DNA of 64,000 nucleotides from contig NZ_JABBXH010000004.1 of the NCBI RefSeq assembly GCF_012932965.1, forward strand, positions 1-64,000. Reading direction: 5' to 3'. Every line of letters begins with the position of its first letter. The stretch's first letter is position 1. Shown piece by piece: positions 26,685 through 37,087 of this stretch. Under the pieces are notes generated by a model. That model was not told the origin of the DNA. It worked only from the letters and a program-made list of their open reading frames with translations, and did no database searches. A program made the position numbers and the translations under genes. The stretch comes from Thalassotalea algicola (GTDB lineage Bacteria; Pseudomonadota; Gammaproteobacteria; Enterobacterales; Alteromonadaceae).

Positions 26685-27713
26685 CTAGCGCTTGTTTTGA
26701 GCAGCAAGCGCTAATATATTTTCATGTGCGACTACTAAATTTTCAGCCACTATCTTTGTGTGTTGAACAGCGTCATTTAACGTTACTTCTTCGATTTCGG
26801 TTTTTAACTCGCCCAGCATGATGCTAGTTTTACCAACTAATACTGCTTCAATAGCTGCAACACCAAGTTTTGTTGCAAGTAATCTATCTTTAGCAACAGG
26901 TGAACCACCGCGTTGTATATGGCCTAAAATACAGGTGCCACAATCAATACTATATTGTAGTTTAAGTTGCTCAGAGAGGCTTTGAGCGCCGTTTGGCCAT
27001 AGGTTTTCTGCTAACACTATTAGGTAACTTTGATGATCTTGAGATTGATGGTGTTTTATATCACTTACAATCTCATTAACTTTTTTGTTTGCGTCATTAG
27101 CGTTAAAGTTTTCGAAAGATATTATTTGCTCAGCGCCGCATGCTATACCGACGTTAAATGCGATATGACCACTATGTCGACCCATTAATTCAACGACAAA
27201 TACACGATCAAACGCATCTGCTGTATCTCTTATTTTATCAATTGCTTCAATAGCAGTATTGATGGCGGTAGAAAAGCCAATCGTAAAATCAGTGCCATCT
27301 AAATCATTATCTATTGTTCCAGGCAGGCCAATGAGTTGACCTTGCCAGTGTTGCTCGATAGCTAACATGCCATTAAATGAGCCGTCACCACCGATCACAA
27401 TAAGTGCATCTATTTGCAATTTTATTAGACTGTTAACTGCTTGTTTTACACCAGTTTCAGATAGCATTTCCGGACAGCGGGCACTTTTTAGTATTGTACC
27501 CCCTTTATGAATTATATCTTTTACAGAGCTATTATCTAGTAAACGATATTCTTGATTAATCAGTCCATTGTAACCATGAAAGAAACCTATACATTCAATA
27601 CTATATTGATGGGCAGCAAGTACGACCGCTCGTATAGCAGCATTCATTCCTGGAGCGTCACCGCCACTCGTTAATATACCGATCCGTCTTATGGTGTTTT
27701 GTTTACTCATCAT
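26685..27713 (-). CDS. pfkA: 6-phosphofructokinase (ATP type)
   Basis: Phosphorylates fructose-6-phosphate in the upper Embden-Meyerhof pathway. The product is 342 residues (E. coli PfkA 320). Visible motifs are ILTSGGDAPGMNAA (ATP), IGGDGSFNG, LPGTIDND with catalytic Asp, and ELMGRHSGHIA. Gly rather than Asp in GGDGS and Gly rather than Lys in PGTIDND are the residues of ATP-dependent, not pyrophosphate-dependent, enzymes. Two tandem ATG codons open the gene. It lies alone, convergent with the LytTR gene and divergent from the DUF6279 gene, near but outside the HexR-linked block. Confidence 0.92.
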   Translation of the reverse strand: MMSKQNTIRRIGILTSGGDAPGMNAAIRAVVLAAHQYSIECIGFFHGYNGLINQEYRLLDNSSVKDIIHKGGTILKSARCPEMLSETGVKQAVNSLIKLQIDALIVIGGDGSFNGMLAIEQHWQGQLIGLPGTIDNDLDGTDFTIGFSTAINTAIEAIDKIRDTADAFDRVFVVELMGRHSGHIAFNVGIACGAEQIISFENFNANDANKKVNEIVSDIKHHQSQDHQSYLIVLAENLWPNGAQSLSEQLKLQYSIDCGTCILGHIQRGGSPVAKDRLLATKLGVAAIEAVLVGKTSIMLGELKTEIEEVTLNDAVQHTKIVAENLVVAHENILALAAQNKR

Positions 27714-27835
27714 GTATTTCGCAATATTTATTAACAGAATAGGGGGTTACAAACTCTCTGAAAGTTTATAACGTATTACACCTTATAATACTTTTTCTAT
27801 TTTGCATATTTACGCTAAATCAAAGGAATGCCAAA

Positions 27836-28696
27836 GTGCTGAAAAATCTAAAATTGGTTAAACGTTGGGGGATAATTACTACCAGCCTTTTATTATTATC
27901 TGGTTGTAGTTTTAGCTTTGTCTATAACAACCTCGATTGGTGGGCAAATTGGTACTTGGATGATTATGTAATTTTAAATGATGAACAACAAAAAAGCTTT
28001 GATGAGGCCTTTGATAAAATTCATATTTGGCATCGAAAGACTCAGCTAAAAGTTTATTATACGCAGCTATTAACACTTAAAGAGCAAGTAAATACAGGTA
28101 TAACAATCGATCAATTGGCATCGCATATTGGCCAAGTAAATAGCCACTGGGTAACAGTACGGGATCAAACTAAATCAGATTTGATATCCCTTACGCATAC
28201 GTTAACTAAAGAGCAGAGAGAAAACCTAGTTGATTCGATAAGAGAAAGTAACAAAGAGCGCGTAGAGGAGCGGGAAATACTAACTCGCGAACAATGGGTT
28301 AAAGAAGAATGTATTGATCAACAAAAACAGTTTCGGAAATGGGTAGGTAAACTTAATAAAACTCAAAAGAAAACAATTTGCCAATATACTGAAGGCTTCG
28401 TATCTACATTTGATTATTGGATTGAATATCGTACAAACTGGTTAAATCAGTTTTCTCAAGCGCTTTCGCCAGAGCTAACTAAAGAAAAGTATGAATTGCT
28501 ATTCGCTGAACTAATCGTGCAACCAGAAAAATTAAGAAGCGAAGACTATATAGCGATTAGAGAACAAAATAACCAAGTGGCGACTGAAATTTTCTTTTAT
28601 ATGATGAACAATCTATCGAAGAAACAACTGAATCGTTTTAACAACCGTATAGATGACTTTATTGAAGATTTGCAGGATTTAGAAATAGATAGTTAA
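27836..28696 (+). CDS. DUF6279-type lipoprotein
   Basis: A 286-residue probable lipoprotein with signal and lipobox LLLLSGC (Cys about residue 24). Next come SFVYNNLDWWANWYLDDYV and a mostly helical, charged body with repeated Trp-containing helices. This N-terminal aromatic pattern matches the DUF6279 (formerly YnbE-like unnamed) lipoprotein family of gammaproteobacteria; the function is unknown. GTG start. A shared terminator separates it from pykA. Confidence 0.7.
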   Translation: MLKNLKLVKRWGIITTSLLLLSGCSFSFVYNNLDWWANWYLDDYVILNDEQQKSFDEAFDKIHIWHRKTQLKVYYTQLLTLKEQVNTGITIDQLASHIGQVNSHWVTVRDQTKSDLISLTHTLTKEQRENLVDSIRESNKERVEEREILTREQWVKEECIDQQKQFRKWVGKLNKTQKKTICQYTEGFVSTFDYWIEYRTNWLNQFSQALSPELTKEKYELLFAELIVQPEKLRSEDYIAIREQNNQVATEIFFYMMNNLSKKQLNRFNNRIDDFIEDLQDLEIDS

Positions 28697-28703
28697 TAAG
28701 GTA

Positions 28704-28736
28704 AATAAAAAAAGGGTAGCAACACTACCCTTTATA
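28704..28736. terminator. Bidirectional terminator between DUF6279 gene and pykA
   Basis: AAAGGGTAG, loop CAACA, CTACCCTTT (28711-28733). The minus-strand side is followed by a T-rich run (TTTATTTAC), a good exit for pykA. The plus-strand side has ATAAACTTTTT. Confidence 0.85.
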
Positions 28737-28753
28737 AACTTTTTAATTGAGAC

Positions 28754-30205
28754 TTATTTTAAAAGCTTTTTAGTGACTTTTAGAATTTTAACCGTATTCG
28801 TTGCACCAACGGTTTCCATGATATCACCATGGGTAAAGATCAATTTATCATTTTCTTTGAAATCACCATGTTTAATAACTTCACGAAGAACATCGTTAGT
28901 TAAAGACTCATCTGTACTAGAAGTAGAGTCAAACTTTACAGGATAAACACCACGATAAATTACGGTCTTAGTTAACGTTTTTGCATGACGAGAAAGAGAA
29001 TAAATCGGCAAACCCGAAGTAATGCGCGACATTATTTTAGATGTCTGGCCTGACTCAGTTAACGCTATGATTGCTTTAACACCTTCTAAGTGATTCGCCG
29101 CATACATGGCAGAAAGGGCAATTGTTTCTGAAATATCAGAAAACATTAACTCAATACGATGTCTTGATGTATTAACAGAGCGATGTGTTTCTGCACCAAT
29201 ACATACCGCAGCCATTGCTTTAACAGTTTCAACAGGATATTTACCTGCTGCTGTTTCTGCTGAAAGCATAACGGCATCAGTTCCATCTAATACGGCATTA
29301 GAAACATCCATGACTTCTGCACGAGTCGGCATTGGATGCGTTATCATGGTTTCCATCATTTGCGTAGCGGTAATTACAACACGGTTAAGTTGGCGAGAGC
29401 GGGCAATAATATGCTTTTGCTTCCCAACCAACGCTGGATCACCAATTTCCACACCCAGATCTCCACGAGCAACCATAACCACGTCAGACGCTAAGATAAT
29501 GTCATCAAGCACTTTGTCATCATTTACTGCTTCTGCGCGTTCTATCTTTGAAACTAAACGTGCTTCACAGCCTGCTTCTTGTGCTAAAAGGCGTGCTTCA
29601 CGCATATCAGCAGCATCTCGTGGGAAAGAAACAGCTAGGAAGTCAGCTTTTAATTTAGCCGCTAGCTTAATGTCTTCTTTATCTTTTGGTGTTAAAGCTG
29701 GGGCGGTTAATCCACCACCTTGACGATTAATTCCTTTATTGTTTGATAAAGGGCCGCCTACAACTACCTCTGTGAATACTGACGTGCCTTCAGTACTCAA
29801 CACTTTCAATTGCACTCGGCCGTCGTCTAATAAAAGAATATCGCCAGTAGCTACATCATCGGGTAGTTCTTTGTAATCAATACCAACTTTTTCTTTTGTG
29901 CCTTCACCCTTAGGTAAAGCAGCATCCAACTCAAACTTATCGCCAATTTCTAATGTGATAGGGCCATCTTTAAATGTTGAAACTCGAATTTTAGGGCCTT
30001 GTAAGTCGCCTAAAATGCCCACATAGATTCCTAACTCTTTAGAAATCTCACGCACCATATTTGCGCGGTTAATATGATCTTCAGGGCTACCATGCGAAAA
30101 GTTAAGGCGCACGACATTAACACCCGCCGATAATACTTCTTTGAGCGTTTCTCTGTCATCTGTTGCAGGACCGAGGGTCGCAACAATCTTCGTTCTTCTA
30201 GGCAT
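28754..30205 (-). CDS. pykA: Pyruvate kinase (PykA type)
   Basis: Converts phosphoenolpyruvate and ADP to pyruvate and ATP. The 483 residues (E. coli PykA 480) include [40 protein letters not shown], the catalytic Lys segment [26 protein letters not shown] and [12 protein letters not shown]. The N-terminal half resembles PykA more than PykF throughout. It is downstream of hexR on the minus strand (63-bp gap), the usual hexR-pykA pair, so HexR may control it through the shared promoter region. Confidence 0.95.
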   Translation of the reverse strand: MPRRTKIVATLGPATDDRETLKEVLSAGVNVVRLNFSHGSPEDHINRANMVREISKELGIYVGILGDLQGPKIRVSTFKDGPITLEIGDKFELDAALPKGEGTKEKVGIDYKELPDDVATGDILLLDDGRVQLKVLSTEGTSVFTEVVVGGPLSNNKGINRQGGGLTAPALTPKDKEDIKLAAKLKADFLAVSFPRDAADMREARLLAQEAGCEARLVSKIERAEAVNDDKVLDDIILASDVVMVARGDLGVEIGDPALVGKQKHIIARSRQLNRVVITATQMMETMITHPMPTRAEVMDVSNAVLDGTDAVMLSAETAAGKYPVETVKAMAAVCIGAETHRSVNTSRHRIELMFSDISETIALSAMYAANHLEGVKAIIALTESGQTSKIMSRITSGLPIYSLSRHAKTLTKTVIYRGVYPVKFDSTSSTDESLTNDVLREVIKHGDFKENDKLIFTHGDIMETVGATNTVKILKVTKKLLK

Positions 30206-30268
30206 TTTTGTCCTTCATCTTTAAATAAGTTGAAATTAAAAAGGCACAAAATGTTGTGCCAGTTCTTT

Positions 30269-31117
30269 TTATTCTTTACGCTCAAATCTTGAGCTTCGTA
30301 AACTATCTTTAACCTTCTTAAGGTTATCTCTAAACTTGCTACCACGGCGTAATGTAAAGCCTGTAGCTAAAATATCGATTAGCGCTAATTGCGCAATTCG
30401 TGATGACATTGGCATATATAAATCTGTGTCTTCAGCTACATCAACCGAAAGCACAATATTACATTCTTTTGCTAATGGAGAGCCTTCGTTGGTAATGCCA
30501 ATAACAGTTGCATCATTTTCTTTAGCTAAAGCAGCGACTTCTACTAAAGACTTAGTTCGTCCTGTATGTGATATAACAATAACAACATCACCTTGCTGAC
30601 TATTAATAGCGCTCATGCGTTGCATTAATACATCGTCAAAATAAACAACAGGGACATTGAATCGGAAAAACTTATTTTGTGCGTCATGAGCGACAACAGC
30701 TGAAGCACCTAAACCAAAAAATGAAATTTTATTAGCCTGTGTAAGTAAGTCGACAGAACGATTAACTGTTGTTGTATTTAAGCTTTTACGGGCCAATTCC
30801 AAACTCGCCATGGTTGACTCAAAGATTTTAGCTGTATATTCATCAGCTGTATCATCTTCATCAACATGTCGGTTTACATAAGGTGTGCCGTTGGCCAAAC
30901 TTTGTGCTAGGTGTAGCTTAAAATCAGGGTAACCCTTAGTGTCTAATCGTCTACAAAAGCGATTTACTGTAGGCTCGCTGATATTAGCTTGTTTTGCTAA
31001 TGCGGCTATACTTGCATGAATAACGGTATTTGGCGAAGCAAGAATAACTTCAGCAACCTTACGTTCTGATTTGCTGAAAGTGTCTAGCTCATTGGCGATC
31101 TTTTCTAAAATGTTCAT
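30269..31117 (-). CDS. hexR: RpiR-family regulator HexR
   Basis: A 282-residue regulator with an N-terminal HTH (SKSERKVAEVIL, NISEPTVNRFCRRLDTKGYPDFKLHLAQ) and a C-terminal SIS sugar-isomerase domain (ISFFGLGASAVVAHDAQNKFFRF ... ISHTGRTKSLVE) that binds 2-keto-3-deoxy-6-phosphogluconate. The frame stays open upstream to 31195, but homologues begin MNxLEKI, which is the ATG at 31117. It is divergent from zwf. Two palindromes matching known HexR sites lie in between, and another lies before gapA, so it probably controls Entner-Doudoroff and triose steps and itself. Confidence 0.95.
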   Translation of the reverse strand: MNILEKIANELDTFSKSERKVAEVILASPNTVIHASIAALAKQANISEPTVNRFCRRLDTKGYPDFKLHLAQSLANGTPYVNRHVDEDDTADEYTAKIFESTMASLELARKSLNTTTVNRSVDLLTQANKISFFGLGASAVVAHDAQNKFFRFNVPVVYFDDVLMQRMSAINSQQGDVVIVISHTGRTKSLVEVAALAKENDATVIGITNEGSPLAKECNIVLSVDVAEDTDLYMPMSSRIAQLALIDILATGFTLRRGSKFRDNLKKVKDSLRSSRFERKE

Positions 31118-31300
31118 ATAATTTTCCAGATCTTTTTTTATTAACTGTAATTTATTTTCTGAATAAATAACAGAAAAAATGAAAATTTCTTTCAAATGAG
31201 CAGTTAATATAAGTTATTTATGGAAAATTTTGCAAATGTTTAATAAATACACATAAGTAATTAGCGAAATAGTCGTTAATTACACAGGACTTTAACCTAA

Positions 31301-31315
31301 TGTAGTAAAATTACA
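31301..31315. promoter_or_regulatory. HexR-type operator, zwf/hexR intergenic, distal
   Basis: TGTAGTAAAATTACA, a 15-bp palindrome (one mismatched pair) that fits the reported HexR consensus, TGTARTWWWATTACA in form. It is 85 bp before zwf and 184 bp before hexR. The identical 15-mer occurs before gapA. Confidence 0.85.
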
Positions 31316-31361
31316 AAAAGTTCTTTACTGAAGTGTCAACAAGCGCTAAATTAACGTTAAA

Positions 31362-31376
31362 TGTAGTTTAGTTACA
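31362..31376. promoter_or_regulatory. HexR-type operator, zwf/hexR intergenic, proximal to zwf
   Basis: TGTAGTTTAGTTACA, one base from the pattern of the first site. It ends 23 bp before the zwf start, probably overlapping the transcription start region. Its centre is 61 bp from the other site. Repression of zwf by blocking RNA polymerase would fit the position. Confidence 0.75.
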
Positions 31377-31399
31377 GTACGTAAACTAGAGAAAAATTT

Positions 31400-32869
31400 A
31401 TGAAGAATGCGCAAATCAACTCAGCAGTAGAAGTAGTACTATTTGGTGCGTTAGGCGATTTATCCCGTCGTAAGTTATTGCCAGCCCTTTATCAGTTAGA
31501 CTTAGCTGGTCTTTTACACGAAGAAACTCGAATTGTAGGTGTTGCACGTCAAGACCAAAGCAACAGTGATTTCATCAATTTTACCAAAGAAAATTTGACC
31601 AATTTTGTATCTGAAGGTCTAGATGAAGTTGCGTATGAGCGATTTTTATCTCGTTTGGTATATCAAAAACTAGACTTTAAAGAAACTGACAGCTACAGCG
31701 CTCTTGCTAAAACGTTAGCTAATGGAAATGACGAGCGTATTTATTATTATTCGACTCCTCCTGCAATTTATGGCGATATTACTGAAGGCTTATTTAACGC
31801 AGGTCTAATAAATGACAGCGACCGTGTAGTCATGGAAAAACCAATTGGTCATTGTTTAGAGTCGTCTAAAGTGATTAATAATATGGTATCGAGTCACTTC
31901 GAAGAAAACCAAATCTATCGTATTGATCATTATTTAGGTAAAGAAACCGTTCTTAACCTACTCGTTCTTCGTTTTGCCAACTCATTATTTACCAATAATT
32001 GGGATCGTAACTACATCGACCATGTCCAAATTACAGTAGCTGAAAGTGTCGGCATAGAAGGGCGTTGGGGTTTTTACGACGAAGCTGGACAAATGCGCGA
32101 TATGGTACAAAACCACTTGTTGCAAATTTTATCGTTGCTGGCAATGGAGCCACCTGCAGATTTAAGTGCAGATAGCATTCGAGATGAGAAGTTAAAAGTA
32201 ATTAAGGCGTTAGTGCCAATTACTCGCCAAAACGTTAAAGAGAAAACAGTAAGAGGGCAGTACTCTGAGGGTTTCTTAGGTGGTAATGGTGTACCAGGTT
32301 ATCTTGAAGAGGAAGGTGCGAATAAAACCAGTAACACTGAAACGTTTGTAGCGATAAAAGCGGAAATTGATAATTGGCGCTGGACTGGAGTCCCGTTTTA
32401 TTTAAGAACTGGCAAACGTATGCCTGCTAAACACAGTGAAATTGTCATTCATTTTAAAGAACAACCACATAACATCTTTAAAGATAGTTATGTCGATCTT
32501 CCTGCCAACAAGTTAACAATAAGACTACAACCTGATGAAGGTGTTGAGTTAGAGGTGATGAATAAGATCCCAGGAATCGCTTCTCAAATGAACATTCATG
32601 AAAACAAATTAGATTTAAGTTTTTCAGAGACTTATGAAAACGAACGAGTCGTAGATGCCTATGAACGTTTAATGTTGGAAGTGATTAACGGTAACCAATC
32701 TTTATTTGTGCGTCGTGACGAAGTTGAAGCTGCTTGGAGTTGGGCGGACAGTATTATTGATGCATGGCAAGCAAGTAATGAGAAGCCAAAAGCATATGCT
32801 GCAGGTTCTTGGGGCCCTGTTTCTTCAATATCTTTAATCGCTCGCGATGACAGGCAATGGGTGGAATAA
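31400..32869 (+). CDS. zwf: Glucose-6-phosphate 1-dehydrogenase
   Basis: Oxidises glucose-6-phosphate with NADP+ to 6-phosphogluconolactone, feeding the Entner-Doudoroff and pentose phosphate routes. The 489-residue product (E. coli 491) has the coenzyme motif FGALGDLSRRKLLPALYQL and the active-site RIDHYLGKETVLN with substrate Lys and His. First gene of a five-gene operon: zwf-pgl (3-bp gap), edd, glk, eda. Two HexR-type operators precede it. Confidence 0.96.
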   Translation: MKNAQINSAVEVVLFGALGDLSRRKLLPALYQLDLAGLLHEETRIVGVARQDQSNSDFINFTKENLTNFVSEGLDEVAYERFLSRLVYQKLDFKETDSYSALAKTLANGNDERIYYYSTPPAIYGDITEGLFNAGLINDSDRVVMEKPIGHCLESSKVINNMVSSHFEENQIYRIDHYLGKETVLNLLVLRFANSLFTNNWDRNYIDHVQITVAESVGIEGRWGFYDEAGQMRDMVQNHLLQILSLLAMEPPADLSADSIRDEKLKVIKALVPITRQNVKEKTVRGQYSEGFLGGNGVPGYLEEEGANKTSNTETFVAIKAEIDNWRWTGVPFYLRTGKRMPAKHSEIVIHFKEQPHNIFKDSYVDLPANKLTIRLQPDEGVELEVMNKIPGIASQMNIHENKLDLSFSETYENERVVDAYERLMLEVINGNQSLFVRRDEVEAAWSWADSIIDAWQASNEKPKAYAAGSWGPVSSISLIARDDRQWVE

Positions 32870-32872
32870 GCA

Positions 32873-33565
32873 ATGCATCAATTACATGAATTTAATAGCC
32901 GAGAGCTGCTAGATAATCAACTAGCAGATAAAGTGGCTAACATATTAGAAACAGCAGTAAAACTTAGAGGTAAAGCCAGTATTGCTGTTTCAGGAGGTTC
33001 TACTCCAAAAGGTTTTTTTAGTGTTCTTTCAAAAAAATCGCTGCCTTGGAAGCAAATTACCGTAACGCTAGCAGATGAGCGTTGGGTAGACATTAATGAC
33101 GATGCTAGTAACACAAAGTTAGTGCATCAAAATTTACTTCAAAACAATGCGCTAGAAGCTAACTTTTTTCATATTAAACAAGGTGATTTGTTAAGTAGTG
33201 AAGTTTTGGCTGATTTGAACTTAGCTGCTGGTACAACGGTATTACCTTTTGATGTGTTAATTTTAGGTATGGGCGAGGACGGACATACTGCCTCTTTATT
33301 TCCGTGCAGCAATGAAATTCATTCCGCTTTATCTAAAGATGCTGCGCCTTTGTTAAAGGTAGTACCAACTACAGCACCTCATGAAAGAATAACTTTTAGT
33401 TACGCATACCTTGCGCAAAGTAAAAACACGTTTTTACATATTTGTGGTCAAGGAAAGAAAACAGTTTTAGACCAAGCGTTAGCTGGTGATGAAATTACAG
33501 AAATGCCTATTCGTGCATTTTTACAGCACCCGTCACTAACGACAAATGTTTATTGGGCGGAGTAG
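32873..33565 (+). CDS. pgl: 6-phosphogluconolactonase
   Basis: Hydrolyses 6-phosphoglucono-lactone. A 230-residue protein of the glucosamine-6-phosphate isomerase fold, with [10 protein letters not shown] near the N-terminus, LADERWV (about residues 66-72) and [15 protein letters not shown] (about 130-144), the phosphate and catalytic loops of Pgl (DevB type). It sits between zwf (3-bp gap) and edd (4-bp gap), so it supplies the next substrate in order. Confidence 0.93.
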   Translation: MHQLHEFNSRELLDNQLADKVANILETAVKLRGKASIAVSGGSTPKGFFSVLSKKSLPWKQITVTLADERWVDINDDASNTKLVHQNLLQNNALEANFFHIKQGDLLSSEVLADLNLAAGTTVLPFDVLILGMGEDGHTASLFPCSNEIHSALSKDAAPLLKVVPTTAPHERITFSYAYLAQSKNTFLHICGQGKKTVLDQALAGDEITEMPIRAFLQHPSLTTNVYWAE

Positions 33566-33569
33566 TCAG

Positions 33570-35399
33570 ATGAATCCAAAAATTACAGCCATTACAGATC
33601 GTATTATTGAACGCAGTAAAGCTACTCGAGCAGCTTATTTAGCGAAAATTGATAACGCTAAATCAGAAACCGTTCATCGCGCAAGTTTATCGTGTGGCAA
33701 TTTAGCGCATGGCTTTGCCGCGTGTGGTAAAGAAGATAAAAGTAAATTGCGTGGTATTAACCACTCTGATATCGCAATAATTTCTTCGTATAACGATATG
33801 CTTTCAGCACATCAACCATATGAAACTTATCCTCAGATTATTAAACAAGCTGTCACTGAGACTGGTGGTGTTGCACAATTTGCAGGTGGTGTACCAGCGA
33901 TGTGTGACGGTGTTACACAAGGCCAACCAGGCATGGATTTAAGTTTGATGAGTCGAGACGTTATTGCCATGTCTACAGCCGTAGGCCTGTCTCACAATAT
34001 GTTCGACGGAGCGTTGATGCTAGGGATCTGTGACAAGATCGTTCCCGGTTTATTAATCTCAAGTTTAACTTTCGGTCATTTGCCAACAGTATTTGTGCCA
34101 GCAGGCCCAATGCCATCGGGCATTCCAAATAAAGAAAAAGCGCGTGTTAGACAGCAATACGCTAAAGGCGAAATCGGGAAAGAAGAATTACTTGCTGCAG
34201 AATCTGCGTCATATCACAGTGCAGGTACGTGTACCTTCTTTGGGACAGCAAACTCTAATCAACTTGTTGTAGAAGTGATGGGCTTACATTTACCTGGCGC
34301 TTCGTTTATTGCACCGAATACCCAATTGCGTGAAGAGTTAACTAAGGCTGCCGCACGCCAAGTCACTCGCTTAACACAGCAATCAGGAAATTATTTACCA
34401 GTAGGTAAAATGGTGGATGAGCGTTCTGTTGTAAATGCAATTGTAGCGTTATTAGCTACAGGTGGTTCGACAAACTTAACTATGCACATTATCGCGTTTG
34501 CAAGAGCAGCAGGAATAATTATTAACTTCCAAGATTTTAATGATTTATCTGACGCTGTTCCTTTAATTACACGTATTTACCCTAATGGACATGCTGATAT
34601 TAATCACTTCCAAGAAGCTGGTGGTATGGCGTTGTTATTTAAAGAATTGTTAGGTGCTGGTTTACTTCATGAAGATGTAGAAACCATCTGTGGTAAAGGG
34701 CTAACTCGTTATACTCAACAGCCAGTACTAGAGAATGGTCAACTTAAATGGGTAGATAGTGTTGATGTGTCAGGTGACCCTGAAGTGATCGCTACTACAG
34801 AGTTGCCATTCAAGCCTGACGGTGGTTTGAAAGTACTAAAAGGTAATTTAGGAACTTCAGTTTTGAAAACTTCGGCACTCCGTGAAGGTGCACAAGTTAT
34901 TAAGGCGCCGGCAGTAGTGTTTGAAGATCAACATGAATTAGAGGCAGCATTTAAAGCGGGTGAGTTAGAAAAAGATTTTGTTGCAGTTGTTCGTTTCCAA
35001 GGACCTAAAGCCAGAGGTATGCCTGAACTACACAAGTTAACGCCTCCGTTAGGCGTGCTTCAAGATAAAGGATTCAAAGTAGCGCTAGTTACCGATGGTC
35101 GAATGTCTGGAGCATCAGGAAAAGTCCCAGCTGCAATTCATTTATGTCCAGAAGCACTTGATGGTGGCTTAATTGCTAAAGTTCAAAACGGCGACATGAT
35201 TATGGTCGACGGCGACAGTGGTGAGCTTACTCTGTTAGTTGATGAACATGAACTGGAAAACCGAACATTAGCACAGTTTAAGGTTAATGGTCATCATGAA
35301 GGTATGGGACGAGAAATATTTGGCTTTATGCGTCAAAGTCTCAGCTCTGCAGAAACAGGTGCTTGTTCATTGTTTCATATTTTAGACGGAGAGCAATAA
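33570..35399 (+). CDS. edd: 6-phosphogluconate dehydratase
   Basis: Makes 2-keto-3-deoxy-6-phosphogluconate, the first dedicated Entner-Doudoroff step. The 609-residue 4Fe-4S enzyme (E. coli 603) shows [13 protein letters not shown] near the N-terminus, [32 protein letters not shown] (cluster Cys), [12 protein letters not shown] and a C-terminal [19 protein letters not shown] used the ATG at 33570, 4 bp after the pgl stop; an upstream in-frame start (33546) would overlap pgl and does not look like Edd. Confidence 0.95.
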   Translation: MNPKITAITDRIIERSKATRAAYLAKIDNAKSETVHRASLSCGNLAHGFAACGKEDKSKLRGINHSDIAIISSYNDMLSAHQPYETYPQIIKQAVTETGGVAQFAGGVPAMCDGVTQGQPGMDLSLMSRDVIAMSTAVGLSHNMFDGALMLGICDKIVPGLLISSLTFGHLPTVFVPAGPMPSGIPNKEKARVRQQYAKGEIGKEELLAAESASYHSAGTCTFFGTANSNQLVVEVMGLHLPGASFIAPNTQLREELTKAAARQVTRLTQQSGNYLPVGKMVDERSVVNAIVALLATGGSTNLTMHIIAFARAAGIIINFQDFNDLSDAVPLITRIYPNGHADINHFQEAGGMALLFKELLGAGLLHEDVETICGKGLTRYTQQPVLENGQLKWVDSVDVSGDPEVIATTELPFKPDGGLKVLKGNLGTSVLKTSALREGAQVIKAPAVVFEDQHELEAAFKAGELEKDFVAVVRFQGPKARGMPELHKLTPPLGVLQDKGFKVALVTDGRMSGASGKVPAAIHLCPEALDGGLIAKVQNGDMIMVDGDSGELTLLVDEHELENRTLAQFKVNGHHEGMGREIFGFMRQSLSSAETGACSLFHILDGEQ

Positions 35400-35402
35400 T
35401 CG

Positions 35403-36377
35403 ATGTCTGAGAATTGTGTCAATATTGTTGCTGATATTGGTGGTACAAATTTACGTATTGGTATTGCCAATCAAGATGGTAGCACTAAATCGTTAACCGT
35501 TTATCAATGTGCCGATTACGCCGGACTTGCCGAAGTAGTAAGCGACTTTATTGAAAAAGAACAACTAACGAATAAAACAATAAGTGCTTGTTTTGCTATC
35601 GCTTGTCCTGTTGAAAATGACTTAGTCGTTATGACTAATTTGCCATGGCAGTTTTCTAAAACTGAATTAAAAAAAGTATTGGGTTTAGAAAAGTTTCTTT
35701 TGATTAACGACTTTACTGCAATAGCTCACGCTATACCAATGCTTGGCAACGAGCAAAAGGTGCAAATTGGTTCTGGTGACCCTGTTGATGGAAAACCAAT
35801 CTCAGTATGCGGCCCAGGTACTGGATTGGGCGTAGCTAATTTAGTCAACCATAATGGTCGTTGGGTAAGTTTAAGTGGTGAAGGCGGGCATGTTGATTTT
35901 GCGCCAGTCGATGAACAAGAAATAGCTATATTTAAACACCTATTAGGTAAATATTCCCACGTATCATACGAGCAGCTGCTCTCTGGCTTAGGGATAGAAC
36001 AAATTTATCAAGCTTTAGCTGAACTGCACGATGTATCGAAAAACGTGTTATCGGCAAAGGACATTACGAGTAGAGCATTAGCCAAAGAGTGTGATGTGTG
36101 TGAAAAAACTCTTACTCAGTTTTGCAGGGTTTTAGGTAGTTTTGCAGGTAACTTAGCATTAACTTTGGGCAGTTTTGGCGGTGTTTATATCGCTGGTGGA
36201 ATTGTTCCTCGTTTTATCGAATATTTTAAGGAAAGTGATTTTCGAACACGTTTTGAAGAAAAAGGGCGTTTGTCAGGTTTCAACCAAAACATACCAACAT
36301 ATGTAATCACTGAATCTCAACCAGGCATACTAGGTGCAACAGCGTACCTTCTTCAACATAACAAAGAGGCATTATGA
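35403..36377 (+). CDS. glk: Glucokinase
   Basis: Phosphorylates glucose with ATP. 324 residues (E. coli Glk 321), with the ADIGGTNLRIGIA nucleotide loop, NDFTAIAHA with catalytic Asp, GPGTGLGVANL and GEGGHVDFAP. Its location inside the zwf-pgl-edd-eda operon means free glucose can be carried through the Entner-Doudoroff route by one transcript. The stop overlaps the eda start (ATGA at 36374). Confidence 0.94.
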   Translation: MSENCVNIVADIGGTNLRIGIANQDGSTKSLTVYQCADYAGLAEVVSDFIEKEQLTNKTISACFAIACPVENDLVVMTNLPWQFSKTELKKVLGLEKFLLINDFTAIAHAIPMLGNEQKVQIGSGDPVDGKPISVCGPGTGLGVANLVNHNGRWVSLSGEGGHVDFAPVDEQEIAIFKHLLGKYSHVSYEQLLSGLGIEQIYQALAELHDVSKNVLSAKDITSRALAKECDVCEKTLTQFCRVLGSFAGNLALTLGSFGGVYIAGGIVPRFIEYFKESDFRTRFEEKGRLSGFNQNIPTYVITESQPGILGATAYLLQHNKEAL

Positions 36378-37039
36378 AGGATTTAAAAAATTGGCAGCTT
36401 TCGCCAGCAGATTTATTTGCTATGGGACCATTAGTGCCGGTACTCGTTATAGAAAAAGTTGAAGATGCATTACCAATCGCTGAAGCGTTGATAAAAGCTA
36501 ATATTAAAGTATTAGAAGTCACACTTAGAACGCCTTCTGCGTTAGATGTAATTGAAACCATTGCCAAAGAGTTACCAGAAGCAGTTGTAGGCGCAGGTAC
36601 TGTTACAAACCGTGAATTATTACAACGCTCTCGCGATGCAGGTGCTAAGTTTGCAATTAGTCCTGGCCTAACCAAAGATTTATTAAAAGCAGGTAATGAA
36701 GGTGATATAGCGTTAATCCCAGGTATATCCTCTATTTCTGAGCTAATGGATGGCATTGATTTTGGTTACGATCATTTCAAATTTTTCCCAGCAGAGGCTT
36801 CTGGTGGAGTAAAAGCTATCCAGTCAATTGGTGGTCCTTTTCCTAACATTAAATTCTGTCCAACTGGTGGCATTAATCTAAATAATGTTAACAATTACTT
36901 AGCATTAAAAAATGTCGCTTGTTGTGGTGGTTCTTGGTTAGTGTCAGATAGCATTGTTAAAGAGAAAAATTGGTCAGCTATTACGACGCTAGCTAATGAT
37001 TCTTTAGCTCATGTTGCAGATGCTTTAGCAGTAAAATAA
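36374..37039 (+). CDS. eda: 2-keto-3-deoxy-6-phosphogluconate aldolase
   Basis: Splits KDPG to pyruvate and glyceraldehyde-3-phosphate. The 221-residue class I aldolase (E. coli Eda 213) has EVTLRTPSAL (substrate-binding, catalytic Glu), VGAGTVTN and the Schiff-base Lys in HFKFFPAEASGG. It is the last gene of the operon, overlaps glk by 4 bp and is followed by a terminator at 37061. Confidence 0.95.
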   Translation: MKDLKNWQLSPADLFAMGPLVPVLVIEKVEDALPIAEALIKANIKVLEVTLRTPSALDVIETIAKELPEAVVGAGTVTNRELLQRSRDAGAKFAISPGLTKDLLKAGNEGDIALIPGISSISELMDGIDFGYDHFKFFPAEASGGVKAIQSIGGPFPNIKFCPTGGINLNNVNNYLALKNVACCGGSWLVSDSIVKEKNWSAITTLANDSLAHVADALAVK

Positions 37040-37060
37040 CCAACTTGTTTTCAATAAAGA

Positions 37061-37086
37061 AAAGCCAGCTTCAAGCTGGCTTTTTT
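37061..37086. terminator. Bidirectional terminator between eda and the tubulin-like gene
   Basis: AAAGCCAGCT, loop TCA, AGCTGGCTTT, then more T. It has A/T runs on both sides, so it can end both the eda operon (plus) and the convergent tubulin-like gene (minus). The stem is nearly the same as that of the gapA terminator at 39442-39464. Confidence 0.9.
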
Positions 37087-37087
37087 A

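Noticed and set aside
29106-29723. 205-codon open frame opposite pykA
   Set aside because: It is the mirror frame of a well-conserved gene, with low-complexity Ser/Ala sequence and no ribosome binding site.
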